A stretch of 9,985 nt of DNA from JAGIBJ01 sp047604965 (GTDB lineage Bacteria > Actinomycetota > Thermoleophilia > Solirubrobacterales > Solirubrobacteraceae), in contig JASGGQ010000099.1 of the NCBI GenBank assembly GCA_047604965.1, positions 1 through 9,985 of the forward strand, given 5' to 3'. Positions 1 through 6,434 of this stretch are shown piece after piece. A model generated the notes under the pieces. The model saw only the letters and a list, made by a program, of their open reading frames with translations. It ran no database searches and was not told where the DNA came from. Numbering within the stretch: the stretch's first letter is position 1; each line of letters opens with the position of its first letter. A program made the position numbers and the translations under genes.

Positions 1-116
1 GCCTGGATCGCCGAAGCGCCGGCCATCGCCAGCGTCGAGAGCGCCATCAGCGCGCCGGCACGGGCGGCGCGGGACGGCGCTTGCGGCGGCGCAGCCGCTG
101 GCGCGGCGCTCGTCAC
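1..116 (-). CDS. N-terminus of a membrane protein, possibly a polysaccharide flippase (partial, runs off the window)
   Basis: Only the first 38 codons are inside the window. Reading starts at GTG (116-114), whose last bases overlap the TGA stop of the preceding oxidoreductase gene as GTGA, the usual sign of translational coupling. The visible peptide begins MTSAAPAAAPPQAP, a disordered Ala/Pro-rich lead, followed by a basic RAARAG stretch and then a hydrophobic run ALMALSTLAMAGASAIQ that looks like the first membrane helix. That layout fits MATE/Wzx/MurJ-type glycan flippases, which commonly close such operons, but any polytopic membrane protein or a signal-anchored protein would look the same over this length. 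The reading frame and start are well supported by the overlap; the function is inferred from position alone. Confidence 0.55.
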   Translation of the reverse strand, partial: MTSAAPAAAPPQAPSRAARAGALMALSTLAMAGASAIQ

Positions 117-1468
117 GTCCCGTCTCCAGCTGAGGCAAGCCGCAGCGCCACCGGCAGGCGCCCGGCGATCTCCTCCGCAGCTTCTTCGGCGAGCTGCACG
201 ACCGATTCGCCGTTGAGCAGTCGCGGATAGATCTGGCTGGCAGAAACGAGCGCCAACCCGTCGATCGCGGCACCATCGGCACCCCGTGGCCAGCGCGGCG
301 CGACGCGCGGCTCGTGGCCGAGCTGGTGGACCGGTTCGACGATCGGGGCGCGCTGCACCGTCCAGTCGAGCACCTCCTCCTCGCGGAAGTGCGGCGCGAG
401 TTTGCGCACCATCGCGATGAACCGCGCGTACACCGCGTCATCGTCAAGGCCGAAGGTTTCGCTGCCGGCTTCGCAGTAGCGCGGCACGTACACCAGCCGG
501 TTCCCGCCGGTGTGGTCGGTGCCGACGACATGGCTGGTTTCGACGATCGTCGTGATCGGCGTCGGATCGACGATGTTTACCGAGTAGTGCTCGGTCAGCG
601 ACTGGCGCGTCAGCAGGATCAGGCAGACGACGCCCAGGAAGCGCTGCGGATAGGCGTCGAGCAGCCCACCCAGTTCGGCCGGCAGCAGGTGCCGCAGTGC
701 CGGTGGCTGCAACGTCGGGACGACCAGGTCGTACTGCTCCTCACCATCGTCGGTCGTCACGCCGCACACAGCACCATCGCGCAGCAGCAGCCCGGTGACG
801 GGCACGCCGGTGCGCACCTGGGCGCCGGCCGCCTGCGCGGCCTCGGCGATCGCTTCGATCAGCGTCTGGTGGCCGCCGCGCAACGCCCCGAACTCTTCGC
901 TGCCGCCTTGGCCAGAGCGCGCCGAGCGCATCCGGCGGGTGCGCGACCAGAGGTAGGTGGCCGGCAGGCCGCGCGGGTCGCCGTCAAAGCGCGAGTCCAG
1001 CAGCGGCCGCCAGATCCGCTCGACGACGCGCCGCCCGGAGACCTTCGCGAGCCAGTCGAGCAGCGGGGTGCGTTCGAGATCGTCGTAGCCACCTTTGAGC
1101 TGGCACCACGCGACGAAGCGCGCAAGCCGCAGGCGATCAACGAAGGAGAGCGGCGGAAAGCGCAGGAAGTCGCCGATCCCGTTGAACGGGTACATGGTGC
1201 CGCCGCTGAAGAAGCCGGTGCTCACCGGCGCCTGGCTGACCAGCTCGCGCAACCCCAGCTCGTCGATCAGCGCGTGCATCCGCGCGTCGGACGGCACGAT
1301 CACATGGTAAAAGCGGTCGATCTCGTAGCCGCCGAGCTGGGTCCGATCGGCGAGCCCACCGAGCGACGGCGCCCGTTCGAGCAGGGTGACCTCGTGGCCG
1401 TGTTGCGTGAGGCGCAGCGTCAGTGTGGCACCGAGAATGCCGCCACCGACAACCGCGATCCGCGCCAT
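113..1468 (-). CDS. FAD-dependent oxidoreductase of the amine oxidase / UDP-galactopyranose mutase-like superfamily
   Basis: The 451-residue product opens with a Rossmann dinucleotide fold: a GxGxxG motif at residues 8-13 (VGGGILG), the acidic end of the second strand at Glu31 and a GG doublet at 37-38 (SLGGLA), together the FAD-binding signature of the protoporphyrinogen oxidase, phytoene desaturase and UGM superfamily. Near the C-terminus, VSASQIYPRLLNGESVVQLA matches the second FAD-contacting segment that sits before the last helix. No signal peptide or membrane helix is visible. The gene begins 3 bases after the family 2 glycosyltransferase stop and overlaps the next gene by 4 bases. Members in glycan clusters are usually annotated only as NAD(P)/FAD-dependent oxidoreductases; the substrate is unknown, with a sugar nucleotide or lipid-linked sugar being the inference from context. 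No strong Shine-Dalgarno is seen, so coupling probably drives translation. The superfamily is sure, the role is not. Confidence 0.88.
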   Translation of the reverse strand: MARIAVVGGGILGATLTLRLTQHGHEVTLLERAPSLGGLADRTQLGGYEIDRFYHVIVPSDARMHALIDELGLRELVSQAPVSTGFFSGGTMYPFNGIGDFLRFPPLSFVDRLRLARFVAWCQLKGGYDDLERTPLLDWLAKVSGRRVVERIWRPLLDSRFDGDPRGLPATYLWSRTRRMRSARSGQGGSEEFGALRGGHQTLIEAIAEAAQAAGAQVRTGVPVTGLLLRDGAVCGVTTDDGEEQYDLVVPTLQPPALRHLLPAELGGLLDAYPQRFLGVVCLILLTRQSLTEHYSVNIVDPTPITTIVETSHVVGTDHTGGNRLVYVPRYCEAGSETFGLDDDAVYARFIAMVRKLAPHFREEEVLDWTVQRAPIVEPVHQLGHEPRVAPRWPRGADGAAIDGLALVSASQIYPRLLNGESVVQLAEEAAEEIAGRLPVALRLASAGDGT

Positions 1469-1471
1469 CGC

Positions 1472-2317
1472 CTACGCCGCCTGCTCGTCGATCGGCGGCG
1501 TCTTCGGGCCGGCCGGCAGGGCGGCTCCACCCGCCAGTGCTTGCTCGATCGGCGACTCGTCGGAGAGCGGCGAGATCGGCGGCGGCTGAATGCGGCCGAC
1601 GAGATGCGCGGCCATCAGCCGGCCGTACGCGCGCACCGTCGGTCCGAGCTGCATCTTGCTCGCGCCGCCACGCTTGGTCCAGTCGTTGATCGTCGGCACC
1701 TCGGCGATCTTCGCCCCGGCGTTGTGGAGCTTGAGCAGCAGCTCGACATTCGCCGCGAAGCCTGGCTCGCGCACGAGCAGGTAGCCATAGGTATCGGCAG
1801 CGCGCCGCAGCGTCCCGGCGCGGTAGACGCGGTACAGCGAGCTGAGCGTGTGGATGTCGCGCAGGCCACCGGCGACGCGGAACGCACCGGAGACCGACTT
1901 GCTCGCCCACAGCCGCCAGCCATCGACGCCGATGATCTGGCCGCCCGGCGCGTACACCGAGGCGAGCACGATGTCGAAGCCCTGCTCGAACAGTTCCAAC
2001 ATCCGCGGAAGATCGTCGAGGTCGCTGGTGCAGTCCGCTTCGAGCGTGACGATCGGATCATCGTCGCCGGCCTCTTGCAGCGCGGCCCGCAGCCCGGTGT
2101 TGATCGCGGTGCCGAGCCCGAGGTTGCGCGGATGGCGCACGACGCGCAGATCCAGCTCGCCGCGATGCGCTTCGATCTGATCGAGCGTGCGATCGGTCGA
2201 GCCGTCCTCGACGACGATCACGCGCGCGCCAAGCGCCTTCGCGCGCGGCGCGAGGTCGGCGAAGAGGTTGGCGATGTTCGCCTCTTCGTTGTAAGCCGGA
2301 ACGACGAAGCGGATCAT
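1472..2317 (-). CDS. Family 2 glycosyltransferase, dolichyl-phosphate mannose synthase-like
   Basis: The 281-residue protein is an inverting GT-A transferase. It begins MIRFVVPAYNEEANI, the classic first strand of GT2, followed by VVEDGSTD (Asp38) for nucleotide binding, the metal-binding LEADCTSD with Asp95, and a late EVPTINDWTKRGGASKM segment typical of polyprenyl-phosphate sugar synthases (usually EVPI...R..G.SK). Unlike GtrB or some DPM synthases there are no C-terminal membrane helices; the last 35 residues are Pro/Ala-rich and probably disordered. The likely job is to move a sugar from a nucleotide donor to a polyprenyl phosphate or a lipid-linked glycan at the inner face of the membrane. 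The start is the ATG sharing one base with the preceding stop (TGATG). The frame stays open for 100 more codons upstream, but that part is out-of-frame shadow of the dehydrogenase gene and is Arg-rich and unlike protein. Confidence 0.92.
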   Translation of the reverse strand: MIRFVVPAYNEEANIANLFADLAPRAKALGARVIVVEDGSTDRTLDQIEAHRGELDLRVVRHPRNLGLGTAINTGLRAALQEAGDDDPIVTLEADCTSDLDDLPRMLELFEQGFDIVLASVYAPGGQIIGVDGWRLWASKSVSGAFRVAGGLRDIHTLSSLYRVYRAGTLRRAADTYGYLLVREPGFAANVELLLKLHNAGAKIAEVPTINDWTKRGGASKMQLGPTVRAYGRLMAAHLVGRIQPPPISPLSDESPIEQALAGGAALPAGPKTPPIDEQAA

Positions 2318-3354
2318 CAGGCAGGCACCGGATCGGAGGAGTGGAGCGAGGGGCGCATCGGGCGGCGCTGCGCTGCGCTTTCGCGCAGGGCCAGCGCATT
2401 GGCCAGCGCGCGGGCGCCAGCCAGTGCCGGCACGGGGGGCGGGCCGCCGTCGCGGATCGCGTCGCGGAAGGCGGCTAGCTCGGCGCGCAGCGGTTCTTCT
2501 TTTTGAATCGCGAAGCGGATCATTTCGCCTTCGGCGTCGCCGCGCAGTTGCGCGAGTTGGTCCCATCCGACCGCGATCCCGCCGGAGCGCACGAGGAACA
2601 GATCCTGCGTAACCCACTCGGCGCGCAGCAGCCCCTCCTCACCGATCACGACCAGTTCGCGGCGCTTCTCCGGCGTCAGCCAGTTCACGTCAAGCAGCCC
2701 ATGCGGGCCGTGGTCGCCGAAGCGCACCATCCCGTGGATCAGGTCTTCATGGTGGGAGTGCGCGAACTGCGAACTGGCGGCGGTGATCTCGGTGATCTCC
2801 TCGCCGGTCAGCCACTCCATCAGGTCGAGGTCGTGGGTCGCCAGGTCGAGTGCGACGCCGGCATCCATGATCCGCGTCGGGAGCGGCCCGACCCGCGTCG
2901 CGTGGACGCGGAAGACGCGCCCGAGCGCACCGTCGGCGAGCAGTTGGCGCAGCTTGCGTGCGGCGGGGTTGAAGCGTTCGACATGACCGACGGTGAGGAT
3001 CTTGCCGGCGCGCTCGGCGGCGGCGGCCATCTCGATCGCCGCCGGGACCGTCGTCGCGACCGGCTTCTCGACGAGGCAGTGCAGGCCGGCGTTCAGCGCG
3101 GCGGTCGCAACGTCGCAATGCAGCGACGACGGCACGACGATCGAGAGTGCGTCGAGATCGCCGCGTGCGAGCAGGCTCTGCCAGTCGTCGTGGCGAGCGA
3201 TCTCGGCCTGCGCGGCGCCGACGACCGCTTTGAACCGTGCGGCGTCCGGCTCGGCGACGGCAACGACGCGCACCCCGTCGAGCCGGCTCCAGACGTTGAA
3301 GTGGTTGCCACCCATGCGGCCCAAGCCGACAATGCCGATGCGTAGGTCGCTCAT
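2317..3354 (-). CDS. Gfo/Idh/MocA oxidoreductase, probable UDP-N-acetylglucosamine 3-dehydrogenase
   Basis: The 345-residue product has an N-terminal NAD(P)-binding Rossmann domain with GLGRMG at residues 10-15, the catalytic-lysine motif EKP at 96-98, and the second active-site pair His174-Asp175 in DLATHDLDLM. The segments VGHVERFNPAARKL (122-135) and RVGPLPTRIMDAGVALD (154-170) closely resemble the archaeal and bacterial UDP-GlcNAc 3-dehydrogenase branch and the WlbA/WbpB enzymes, which oxidise C3 of a UDP-HexNAc or UDP-HexNAcA so that an aminotransferase can add a second amino group. The start is ATG 3354, in an ATGA overlap with the epimerase stop and behind GAGGA nine bases upstream; a TTG three codons earlier is less likely. 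Pairing with a 2-epimerase supports a sugar-nucleotide role. The family is secure; the precise substrate is inferred. Confidence 0.9.
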   Translation of the reverse strand: MSDLRIGIVGLGRMGGNHFNVWSRLDGVRVVAVAEPDAARFKAVVGAAQAEIARHDDWQSLLARGDLDALSIVVPSSLHCDVATAALNAGLHCLVEKPVATTVPAAIEMAAAAERAGKILTVGHVERFNPAARKLRQLLADGALGRVFRVHATRVGPLPTRIMDAGVALDLATHDLDLMEWLTGEEITEITAASSQFAHSHHEDLIHGMVRFGDHGPHGLLDVNWLTPEKRRELVVIGEEGLLRAEWVTQDLFLVRSGGIAVGWDQLAQLRGDAEGEMIRFAIQKEEPLRAELAAFRDAIRDGGPPPVPALAGARALANALALRESAAQRRPMRPSLHSSDPVPA

Positions 3355-4451
3355 GACACCCAATCCTCATCGGGGAGATTCGCCGGGGCGGCGCTGTTGA
3401 CCTTGCGCGCGAGCCGCAGCGTGTGTTCGGCGATCCGCTCGCTCGCGTGGCCGTCACCGAAGATCGGCGGCCGCTCAGCCGGAAGCGGCCGGCTCAGCGC
3501 CGCCGCGAACTTCGTGTCGTCGACGCCGACGAGCGCGTTCCAGCCCTGCTCAACGGTGTCGGTCCATTCGGTCTCTTCGCGCAGCGTGATGCAGGGGACG
3601 CCCCAGAGGTACGCCTCGCGCTGCACGCCGCCAGAGTCGGTGGCGATTGCCTGCGCGCCGCGCTCAAGGCTGAGCATCTCGCGGTAGGTCACCGGTTCGA
3701 GCGCCTGCACATTTGGCGGCAGCCTCAGCCCGAAACGCTCCAGCGCGGCTGCGGTGCGGGGATGCAGCGGCCAGCGAACGGGCCACGGACTGGTCGCGAG
3801 GCAGTCGAGGACGCCTTGGAGCCGTGCGGGGTCGTCGGTGTTGTAGTTGCGATGGACGGTCGCCAGCAGATACTCGCCGTCGGCGGCGACGATCTCGTCG
3901 CGCAACCCTTCGAGGATGTCGCAGAGCGGGTCGCCGGTCATGAAGATCTCTCCGCGTACGCCCTCACCTTGGAGGTTGCGAACGGCGCCCGGAACCGGTG
4001 CGAGCAGCAGGTCGGAGCGTTTGTCGGTCTCGATCCGGTTGTACTCCTCCGGCATGTCGTGGCGGTGGCTGCGCAGCCCCGCCTCAACATGAACGAGCGG
4101 CACGCCGGTCCGCTCGGCCGCCAGCGCTCCTGCGAGCGTCGCGGAGGTGTCGCCGCGCACGAGCACGACATCGGGCCGTCGCTCACCGATCAGTTCGATC
4201 AGCCGGTCGGTGCCGAGCCGCACCTGCTCCTCCGGGGTGCCGGAGCCGACGCCCAGGTTGACATCCGGCTCCGGGAGCCGCGTCGCGGCGATCTGGGCGC
4301 CGCTCATCCGCTCGTCGTAGTGCTGGCCGGTATGCACGAGCAGTTCGTGGCAGTGGCGGCGCAGCGCCTCACTGACCGGCGTGGCTTGGATGATCTCGGG
4401 GCGGGCCCCGATGATGGAGAGAACGGTAACGACGGAGGCTCTATTGGACAC
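3351..4451 (-). CDS. Non-hydrolysing UDP-N-acetylglucosamine 2-epimerase (WecB / WbpI type)
   Basis: The cytosolic GT-B-fold enzyme interconverts UDP-GlcNAc and UDP-ManNAc, or their diamino-uronate relatives, through elimination of UDP. Numbered from GTG 4451 it has 366 residues, near the family's 370-380. Landmarks are IIGARPE (13-19), HTGQHYD (40-46), GDTSATLAGAL with Asp101, HVEAGLRS with Glu123, MPEEYNR (133-139), TVHRNYN with His200, and the UDP-binding TDSGGVQREA (271-280) with REETEW after it. The Lys usually following GTRPEAI is Gln22 here. The start is uncertain: GTG 4451 lies ten codons before the first conserved strand but has no clear ribosome site; ATG 4563, behind a weak AAGAG, would add 37 Pro/Arg-rich residues. 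It heads the coupled operon and overlaps the dehydrogenase by four bases. WbpI-like rather than WecB-like specificity is possible given that partner. Confidence 0.9.
   Translation of the reverse strand: MSNRASVVTVLSIIGARPEIIQATPVSEALRRHCHELLVHTGQHYDERMSGAQIAATRLPEPDVNLGVGSGTPEEQVRLGTDRLIELIGERRPDVVLVRGDTSATLAGALAAERTGVPLVHVEAGLRSHRHDMPEEYNRIETDKRSDLLLAPVPGAVRNLQGEGVRGEIFMTGDPLCDILEGLRDEIVAADGEYLLATVHRNYNTDDPARLQGVLDCLATSPWPVRWPLHPRTAAALERFGLRLPPNVQALEPVTYREMLSLERGAQAIATDSGGVQREAYLWGVPCITLREETEWTDTVEQGWNALVGVDDTKFAAALSRPLPAERPPIFGDGHASERIAEHTLRLARKVNSAAPANLPDEDWVS
3364..3368 (-). promoter_or_regulatory. Ribosome binding site fixing the dehydrogenase start
   Basis: On the minus strand GAGGA lies nine bases before ATG 3354, inside the 3' end of the epimerase gene. 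It favours the ATGA-overlap start over the TTG at 3363, which would sit right next to this site. Confidence 0.6.
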
Positions 4452-4760
4452 GGCGTGCAGTGGGCGTGCAACGGCGCGGGGGCTCGCCGGGGTACGTGTG
4501 GGGTCGGGGCGCAAAGGCCGGGTGGGTTGCTGGCTGTTCGTGGTGTCGGCATCCTCGCGCATTTCGCGCGCTCTTGCAGCGCTGTTCGACCACCTTCCAA
4601 TGCTCGACAGCTGCACCGCACCATGAAGTACGCGCCCCGCGATCTGGCGCTTGGACACCGGACACGAGTAGTGCCCGAACCGCTCGCGTTGCACCGTAAA
4701 CAGGAGTGCTTTGGATGCGCCGCAAACCGCGCCGCGCCCAGCTCCGGCGGCGGAGCGATC
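4452..4760 (-). promoter_or_regulatory. Gene-free stretch: probable promoter and leader of the glycan operon
   Basis: Roughly 310 bases separate the cyclase stop from the epimerase start. All frames here are Arg/Pro/Ser-rich with codons otherwise avoided in the window (AGA, AGG, GGA, AAT), and base composition is slightly less GC-rich, so I see no gene. On the minus strand a TACGGT hexamer at 4698-4693 matches the TANNNT -10 pattern, but no convincing -35 is present; transcription starting just after it would give a leader of about 235 bases to GTG 4451. An 8-base direct repeat GTGTCCAA occurs at 4658-4651 and again across the GTG start at 4451-4444. No riboswitch or tRNA is recognisable. Confidence 0.4.
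4741..4756 (-). terminator. Short GC-rich hairpin just after the cyclase gene
   Basis: GCTCCG-GCGG-CGGAGC forms a perfect 6-bp stem with a 4-base loop, starting four bases beyond the cyclase stop codon. There is no T-run after it, so if it ends transcription it does so as a U-less hairpin of the kind proposed in actinobacteria. Such stems also arise by chance at this GC content. Confidence 0.3.
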
Positions 4761-6350
4761 TCACTGCGTCACCTCGGGCGTCTCCAGCACGCGAAGTTGC
4801 GTCGCGCTGGTACGCCCACGCAGCACCGTCGCGCCGTCGGCTCGCCAGTGCGTCGCTTCGCTGTCGCCGGCCGCATCGACCGCCGTGCCGGAGGCCAAGG
4901 TCAGCTCCGGTTGGTGCTTGGCCAGCTCGCAGAGCCGCGCCGCTTCGTTGACGGGATCGCCGATCACCGTGTACTCAAAGCGCTGCTCAGTGCCGATGTG
5001 ACCGGCGACCGCTTCGCCATACGCGACGCCGATCGCCGCCGTCAACTCAGGCACTTCGACGGCGAGCCGCCGATGCATCCCGCGGGCCGCGCGGAGCGCC
5101 GCGCCGGGCGCGTCGGCCAACGCGGCCGGCGCGCCGAAGACGGCCAGCGCCGCATCGCCTTCGAACTTGTTGATGAAACCGCCGGTCGCCTCCGTCTCCT
5201 CAACGACGACCGCCAGAAAGCGATTGAGGAGCCGCACGACCTCCTGCGGTTGCGCGCGTGCCGCCAGTGCCGTCGAGCCGACGAGATCGACGAACAGCAC
5301 GGCGACGGTGCGCAGCTCGCCACCGAGCCGCACGCCACCGGCGATCGCCTGCGCCGCAACCTCGGCGCCGACCTGCCGGCCGAACAGGTCCCGCACCCGT
5401 TCGCGCTCGCGCAATCCGGCGAGCATCTCGTTGAAGCCGCCTTGCAGCTCGCCGATCTCCGTGGAATCCCAGACCGGCAACTCGGCGTCGTAGTCGCCGC
5501 GCGCAACGCGGGCCAAGCCACGCCGGATCGATGCCAGCGGATGTACCGTGGCGTACGCCGCCAGCAGCGTGACGATCGCCCCGAAGGTCAGACCGATCGC
5601 GCAGAGCACGATGACGGTGACTGCCAGGCGCTCTTTGGATACCGGCGCGGGTGTCAACGCGGTGATGCCGACGAGCATCAGGCCGAGCACCGGCACGCCG
5701 GTGCCCAGCGCCCACGCCAGCACCCAGCGGGCGGTCACGCCCGGCACGCCACGGCGGTTCGCCGCACCGGCTGCCAGCGCGCGGCGCAGCACCGGCCGCA
5801 ACGCCAACTCGGCGGCGAGGTAGGCCGCCGTCGAGGTGGTGATGCCGCCGAGCGCGACCGTCAAGCCGATGCCGAGCGACAGCAGCGGATCGAACGCGAG
5901 ATTGAGCAGCGTGAAGAGCAGTGTCGCGACCGCCCATAGCACCAGCTGCACGCCCATGATCCGCTGCGGTGCGCGCAGCAGCGCCGAGCGTTCGGCCTCG
6001 GTCGGTGGCCGGCCGGCGCCCAGCCACGCGCTTGTCCCATGCGGCCCGCCTTCGACGCGGCGCCGGCCCCAGGTGATGCCGACCGCGAGCGCGGTGAGGA
6101 TGTAGGTGCCCGCCACCCCGAGGTTGACCGCCAGCGACGTGCCCTGGTCGTAGCCGTCCGGCTTGGGGAGCACCAGCAGCGCGAACACGATCACCACGCC
6201 GGCACCGATCGCGTTGGAAACCCCGGCGACGAAGATCGCCATCGCACGCACCCGTAGGATCACGCGCTCCGCCGGCTCGTCGGGATCGCCGATCAGGAAC
6301 CGGCTGGCGACCACGGCGTCGACCCAGCGCCGAAAGAGCGTGCGATCCAT
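4761..6350 (-). CDS. Membrane-bound class III adenylyl cyclase with HAMP domain (Rv1318c/Rv3645 type)
   Basis: The 529-residue protein makes a cyclic nucleotide from ATP at the inner membrane face. Six hydrophobic segments are visible near residues 35-60, 73-93, 133-151, 156-180, 208-231 and 242-266, then a HAMP linker (about 263-318, with RVARGDYDAELPV and a following LQGGFNEML helix) and the catalytic domain (345-520). Metal ligands are Asp355 (FVDLVGST) and Asp399 (KFEGD), the purine-contacting Lys is 395, and the transition-state Asn468 and Arg472 lie in VNEAAR. The second purine-specifying position is Thr461 (YTVIGD), as in class IIIb enzymes, so all catalytic residues are present. The six-helix plus HAMP layout matches the mycobacterial Rv1318c/Rv1319c/Rv1320c/Rv3645 group. 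ATG 6350 is chosen because GGGAG lies ten bases upstream; ATG 6389 would add 13 residues and falls inside an inverted repeat. The input sensed by the membrane part is unknown. Confidence 0.93.
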   Translation of the reverse strand: MDRTLFRRWVDAVVASRFLIGDPDEPAERVILRVRAMAIFVAGVSNAIGAGVVIVFALLVLPKPDGYDQGTSLAVNLGVAGTYILTALAVGITWGRRRVEGGPHGTSAWLGAGRPPTEAERSALLRAPQRIMGVQLVLWAVATLLFTLLNLAFDPLLSLGIGLTVALGGITTSTAAYLAAELALRPVLRRALAAGAANRRGVPGVTARWVLAWALGTGVPVLGLMLVGITALTPAPVSKERLAVTVIVLCAIGLTFGAIVTLLAAYATVHPLASIRRGLARVARGDYDAELPVWDSTEIGELQGGFNEMLAGLRERERVRDLFGRQVGAEVAAQAIAGGVRLGGELRTVAVLFVDLVGSTALAARAQPQEVVRLLNRFLAVVVEETEATGGFINKFEGDAALAVFGAPAALADAPGAALRAARGMHRRLAVEVPELTAAIGVAYGEAVAGHIGTEQRFEYTVIGDPVNEAARLCELAKHQPELTLASGTAVDAAGDSEATHWRADGATVLRGRTSATQLRVLETPEVTQ

Positions 6351-6360
6351 CGCGCCCAGT

Positions 6361-6365
6361 CTCCC
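6361..6365 (-). promoter_or_regulatory. Ribosome binding site supporting the cyclase start at 6350
   Basis: GGGAG on the minus strand sits ten bases before ATG 6350. The alternative ATG 6389 has no purine-rich site ahead of it, which is why the shorter product is preferred. Confidence 0.5.
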
Positions 6366-6386
6366 ACGGACGGCCGGCGCCGCCGA

Positions 6387-6402
6387 CATCGACCGATCGA
6401 TG
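6387..6402. promoter_or_regulatory. Perfect inverted repeat between divergent cyclase and ABC1 kinase genes (candidate operator)
   Basis: CATCGA-CCGA-TCGATG has perfect 6-base arms around a 4-base centre and lies in the short gap between two divergent genes, where a shared regulator would bind. It does not match the TGTGA-N6-TCACA consensus of CRP. It is also GATC/CGAT-rich, a word common throughout the window, so chance is a real alternative. No TANNNT hexamer occurs in this gap on either strand. Confidence 0.35.
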
Positions 6403-6434
6403 GGCGGTGAGGCGGCGGGACGTCGCCGTCGGTC

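Noticed and set aside
314..2506. A 730-codon plus-strand open frame opposite the FAD oxidoreductase, GT2 and part of the dehydrogenase
   Set aside because: It is antisense shadow of three well-supported genes, with low-complexity Arg/Asp/Ala composition and no recognisable motif.
2318..2617. A 100-residue N-terminal extension of the family 2 glycosyltransferase
   Set aside because: The stretch is Arg/Pro-rich, overlaps the dehydrogenase gene in another frame, and would precede the canonical MIRFVVPAYNEE start that sits precisely on the TGATG junction.
3423..5939. An 838-codon open frame on the plus strand opposite the epimerase and cyclase genes
   Set aside because: It runs antisense to two certain genes and through the gap between them. 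Its product is Arg/Gln/His/Ala-rich without any domain. Stop-free antisense frames are expected at this GC content when the real genes have G or C in third positions.
6351..6389. Cyclase start at ATG 6389, adding 13 residues
   Set aside because: There is no ribosome site ahead of it and it lies inside the inverted repeat; ATG 6350 has GGGAG ten bases upstream. It cannot be fully excluded.
6387..6402. CRP/cAMP-receptor site in the cyclase-ABC1 gap
   Set aside because: The arms do not fit TGTGA-N6-TCACA or the looser mycobacterial version, so an autoregulatory cAMP loop is not supported by the sequence.
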